Shown: positions 4,708 through 6,734 of the stretch, one piece after another | Numbering within the stretch: the first letter of the stretch is position 1 | How the letters are laid out: every line of letters begins with the position of its first letter | Source of the DNA: Limnoglobus sp. | GTDB lineage: Bacteria > Planctomycetota > Planctomycetia > Gemmatales > Gemmataceae | Direction: 5' to 3' | Assembly: GCA_025353985.1 (NCBI GenBank) | Contig: JANXNT010000061.1 | Coordinates: forward strand, 1 to 6,734 | DNA length: 6,734 nucleotides | Notes under the pieces: generated by a model | What the model saw: the letters and a program-made list of their open reading frames with translations, nothing else | Told to the model about the DNA's origin: nothing | Database searches by the model: none | Translations under genes and position numbers: made by a program

Positions 4708-6185
4708 GCATCGCTCCCGTTCGGTATAAACTTCCAACTGCCCGTCTCAGCTTCACGCGCCACGTAAACGACGGTTTCTTGCAGGCCACGCCAACGCGAC
4801 GGCGCAATCGCGACCGCTTCCTCACCGTAGGCAATCGCCCATAATTCGTTCAGTGCCCGTAGCAATTTCGGCTTGCCGCCGCGCGGCTGATCGGTGCGAA
4901 TCGGCGGCAGTTCTACGGGTTCCAGATCGGCGGGTAGGCCCCATTGCTGGAACAACACACGCAAGTGATCGCGGAGCGGTTCGCGGATATTTCCCGTGTC
5001 GAGCGCACTGCGTTTCCGCAAAACGAGCGGGCCGGAACCATCGAGTTCAATCTTCGGCGACGGCACAAAATCCGCTTTCATGCGGCTACCCCACATGCGG
5101 CGTACGAGGAAGCCGAGTGCACCAATGCCGAGGGTCACGGTGGCAAACTCGATGAAGTTGCTGAAAATCCTTCCACTTCTGTCTCGCGTCACAATCGCTT
5201 CGGGTAATCCTTCGTCTTGCAGTTTCTCGATGCCTTCGTTCACCTTGTTTTCGACCATTTCGAGCAGCTTGTCGATTCGTGGCATCGGAAGCGGCGGGAT
5301 GCCACCGGGGAACGGGTTGCCTGCATCGAGTTTCACGCGGTCGAAGTCGGTGATGATTTTGCCATTCTCGACGAACAACACCCGCGTGCGTTTCGTGCCG
5401 TCGCGTTTCGTGGTGAGGTACGATGTCAGAAAGTAGCTGAACACGAAGTTATCGGTTCCCGTGTCGCCGCCATCAGCCCGCGCGGCTTCGTTCGCGATCA
5501 TCATTTGATTCGAGAACATCCCGGCGTCGGCGACAACGACCGCTTTGCCGATTTGTGCCGGGTCCGACATCGCTGCGATGGCTGCGCCATCTTCGAGTTC
5601 TGCGCCGCCCCGGTATCGCGAGTTGCCGGGAAATTCGGCCAACGTGTGACTGAGATACGGGTTGTTCGCGATGTTTCGCAACAATGCGGACGGCCGGTAT
5701 GCAACCACGCGCGATGTCTTAATGAGCGCAGCCAGTTCAGGGACGGGTGGCGGTAGAATCGTCGCGAATGGCGAGTTCGCTTCGCCACGGAAGCAGCGCC
5801 GTGGCCGGGTGCATTCCACGTCTCGCCCCGTAACCTTCACGGTTCGATCGATGAAATTGTTGATTGGCGGAAAGAAATTTGCCAGCGAGATGTTCTCGTT
5901 CGTCGCAATCAGAACGGCCCCATCGTTTCGAAGTATGTCCTGTGTGAAAAATGGTCTATCATCGATCCGGTTGCCGATGAGCACCACGACCATTTCGCCC
6001 AACCCTTTGTCGAACGGGTCGAGGTGCTCTTGCGGAACTAATTTCTGAAACTTGAACAACGCACGCAGGATATCGGTGCCATTCGCCGGAATCGCAGCTT
6101 GAGGTCGCGCTTCGCCTTGTGCGAATGCGATGGGGGTGGCTGCGAATATCAGCGAGATTCCTAGCAAGAAACGGAGGGCGATCAT
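4704..6185 (-). CDS. DUF4350-like membrane protein with signal peptide and cytoplasmic tail
   Basis: This 493-residue protein starts at the ATG at 6185, which overlaps the upstream stop as ATGA. The frame is open farther upstream, but that part is Arg-rich shadow of the preceding gene. Residues 1-22 form a signal peptide (LRFLLGISLIFAATPIAFA, cleavage after Ala22). Residues 23-340 lie outside the cytoplasm and contain short strands such as GEMVVVLIGN (63-72), DGAVLIATNENIS (88-100) and KAVVVADAGMFSNQMMIAN (214-232). These resemble the DUF4350 / glutamine-amidotransferase-like fold in which a 'GGxLVI' strand and a 'VVVADxxxFSN' strand are typical. No catalytic Cys-His pair is evident. A transmembrane helix at about 341-361 (FSNFIEFATVTLGIGALGFL) leads to a cytoplasmic tail of about 130 residues ending in an ordered ALNELWAIAYGEE...ETVVYVAREA region. 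The tail could contact the MoxR ATPase encoded next. The family assignment is from memory; the topology is read directly. Confidence 0.75.
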   Translation of the reverse strand: MIALRFLLGISLIFAATPIAFAQGEARPQAAIPANGTDILRALFKFQKLVPQEHLDPFDKGLGEMVVVLIGNRIDDRPFFTQDILRNDGAVLIATNENISLANFFPPINNFIDRTVKVTGRDVECTRPRRCFRGEANSPFATILPPPVPELAALIKTSRVVAYRPSALLRNIANNPYLSHTLAEFPGNSRYRGGAELEDGAAIAAMSDPAQIGKAVVVADAGMFSNQMMIANEAARADGGDTGTDNFVFSYFLTSYLTTKRDGTKRTRVLFVENGKIITDFDRVKLDAGNPFPGGIPPLPMPRIDKLLEMVENKVNEGIEKLQDEGLPEAIVTRDRSGRIFSNFIEFATVTLGIGALGFLVRRMWGSRMKADFVPSPKIELDGSGPLVLRKRSALDTGNIREPLRDHLRVLFQQWGLPADLEPVELPPIRTDQPRGGKPKLLRALNELWAIAYGEEAVAIAPSRWRGLQETVVYVAREAETGSWKFIPNGSDA

Positions 6186-6734
6186 GCGGGTGTCACTCCC
6201 GCGAGTTGGCAGAGGCAACGGCGGGCGTCGGCGAGTGCCGTTGCGGGCAGGGGTTCGCCGACCGAAGTATATTTGGCCAACTCGTACAGGTGCGCCAACT
6301 CGTCCGCATACGCTTCGCACTCTGGCAGTTTCGCTCGCAACGCGGCCGCAATCGTGTGGTGGTTCCATACTTTCGCGGCACTTCCGCATAGCAACACCGA
6401 TAGATACTCGAAGGCACGTACGAGATCTTCGCGATTGGCAATCGTTCGCGGATCGACCGGCCATGCGCCGAGTCGTTGTACCGCCGAAGCGATGCCCCGC
6501 TCCTTCGATTCCCCACCGGGCCAAAATCGCCACGCGATCAGCGCCACAACGAGAATCGCAACGAACAAAATCACCGGTAGCCACGTTCCCCCGCCGCCAC
6601 CGCCTCCAGAACCGAACGACCAATCGCCGAGATTGAACCCCCAACCGTCGCCACCGCCACCAGCTTGCCGGGCGATGCCGGCGTTGTTGTTCTTCGGAAA
6701 CCAGTCTTTCAAGCCGAGATCGGGTAACTTCCAG
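6182..6734 (-). CDS. DUF4129-like membrane protein, 5' end outside the window
   Basis: The frame is open from the right edge (WKLPDLGLKDWFPK...) to the TGA at 6184-6182, giving at least 184 codons. A TTG at 6712 could be an internal start, but the sequence continues sensibly beyond it and no ribosome binding site is seen, so I treat the gene as cut by the window. A Gly-rich linker (GGGGDGWGFNLGDWSFGSGG, then seven Gly) precedes one transmembrane helix, TWLPVILFVAILVVALIAWRF. After it comes a cytoplasmic helical domain with EDLVRAFEYLSVLLCGSA and, near the C-terminus, ADELAHLYELAKYTSVGEPL. This resembles the DUF4129 tail with its 'LxxLYExARY' signature. DUF4129 proteins commonly occur with DUF4350, MoxR and DUF58 genes, which fits the order here. 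The 4-nt ATGA overlap with the next gene implies translational coupling. The function is unknown, and the family call is probable rather than certain. Confidence 0.7.
   Translation of the reverse strand, partial: WKLPDLGLKDWFPKNNNAGIARQAGGGGDGWGFNLGDWSFGSGGGGGGGTWLPVILFVAILVVALIAWRFWPGGESKERGIASAVQRLGAWPVDPRTIANREDLVRAFEYLSVLLCGSAAKVWNHHTIAAALRAKLPECEAYADELAHLYELAKYTSVGEPLPATALADARRCLCQLAGVTPA

Noticed and set aside
5217..5756. A 179-codon open frame on the plus strand
   Set aside because: It lies wholly inside the DUF4350-like gene on the other strand, its composition is unlike a folded protein, and it lacks a start signal.
6186..6644. In-frame N-terminal extension of the DUF4350-like protein
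   Set aside because: It is an Arg-rich out-of-frame reading of the DUF4129-like gene. The signal peptide begins at the ATG at 6185, which has a typical ATGA overlap.

Overview
The window looks like chromosomal DNA from a planctomycete, most probably of the Gemmataceae type. This rests on gene content read from the translations: a DUF1559 pseudopilin-like protein (a family strongly expanded in Planctomycetes), a YdjY-domain secreted protein, a DUF4129-like / DUF4350-like / MoxR gene set, and dispersed palindromic repeats in the gaps. The DNA is moderately GC-rich. No tRNA, rRNA, CRISPR array, phage gene or transposase was seen.

Layout. (1) Positions 1-159, minus strand: the first 53 codons of a coiled-coil-like protein that runs off the left edge. 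(2) 200-420: a large imperfect palindrome in the divergent intergenic region. (3) 499-1901, plus strand: a two-gene unit, a secreted YdjY-domain protein and a Pro/Ala-rich putative lipoprotein joined by a TAATG stop/start overlap. (4) 1902-2266: an intergenic region almost filled by a second palindromic element of about 292 bp with 33-bp terminal inverted repeats and a nested 28-bp perfect inverted repeat. (5) 2267-3160, plus strand: a DUF1559 protein. (6) 3201-3227: an intrinsic terminator with its T tract on the minus strand, between convergent genes. (7) 3251-3529, minus strand: a TatA/E-type Tat translocase subunit with a structured leader that seems able to hide its ribosome binding site. 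(8) 3697-6734, minus strand: a tightly overlapping operon read in the order DUF4129-like membrane protein (5' end outside the window), DUF4350-like signal-anchored membrane protein, MoxR AAA+ ATPase. The junctions are an ATGA and a GTGA overlap.

How the genes may work together. The minus-strand operon has the make-up of a MoxR chaperone-like system with two membrane partners. The DUF58 gene that usually accompanies MoxR is not downstream, where tatA is found, so it is either upstream of the window or absent. The YdjY/lipoprotein pair is probably an envelope unit of unknown role. The signals I find most worth a second look are the SD-sequestering hairpin ahead of tatA and the two related palindromic elements, each lying just upstream of a gene for an exported protein.
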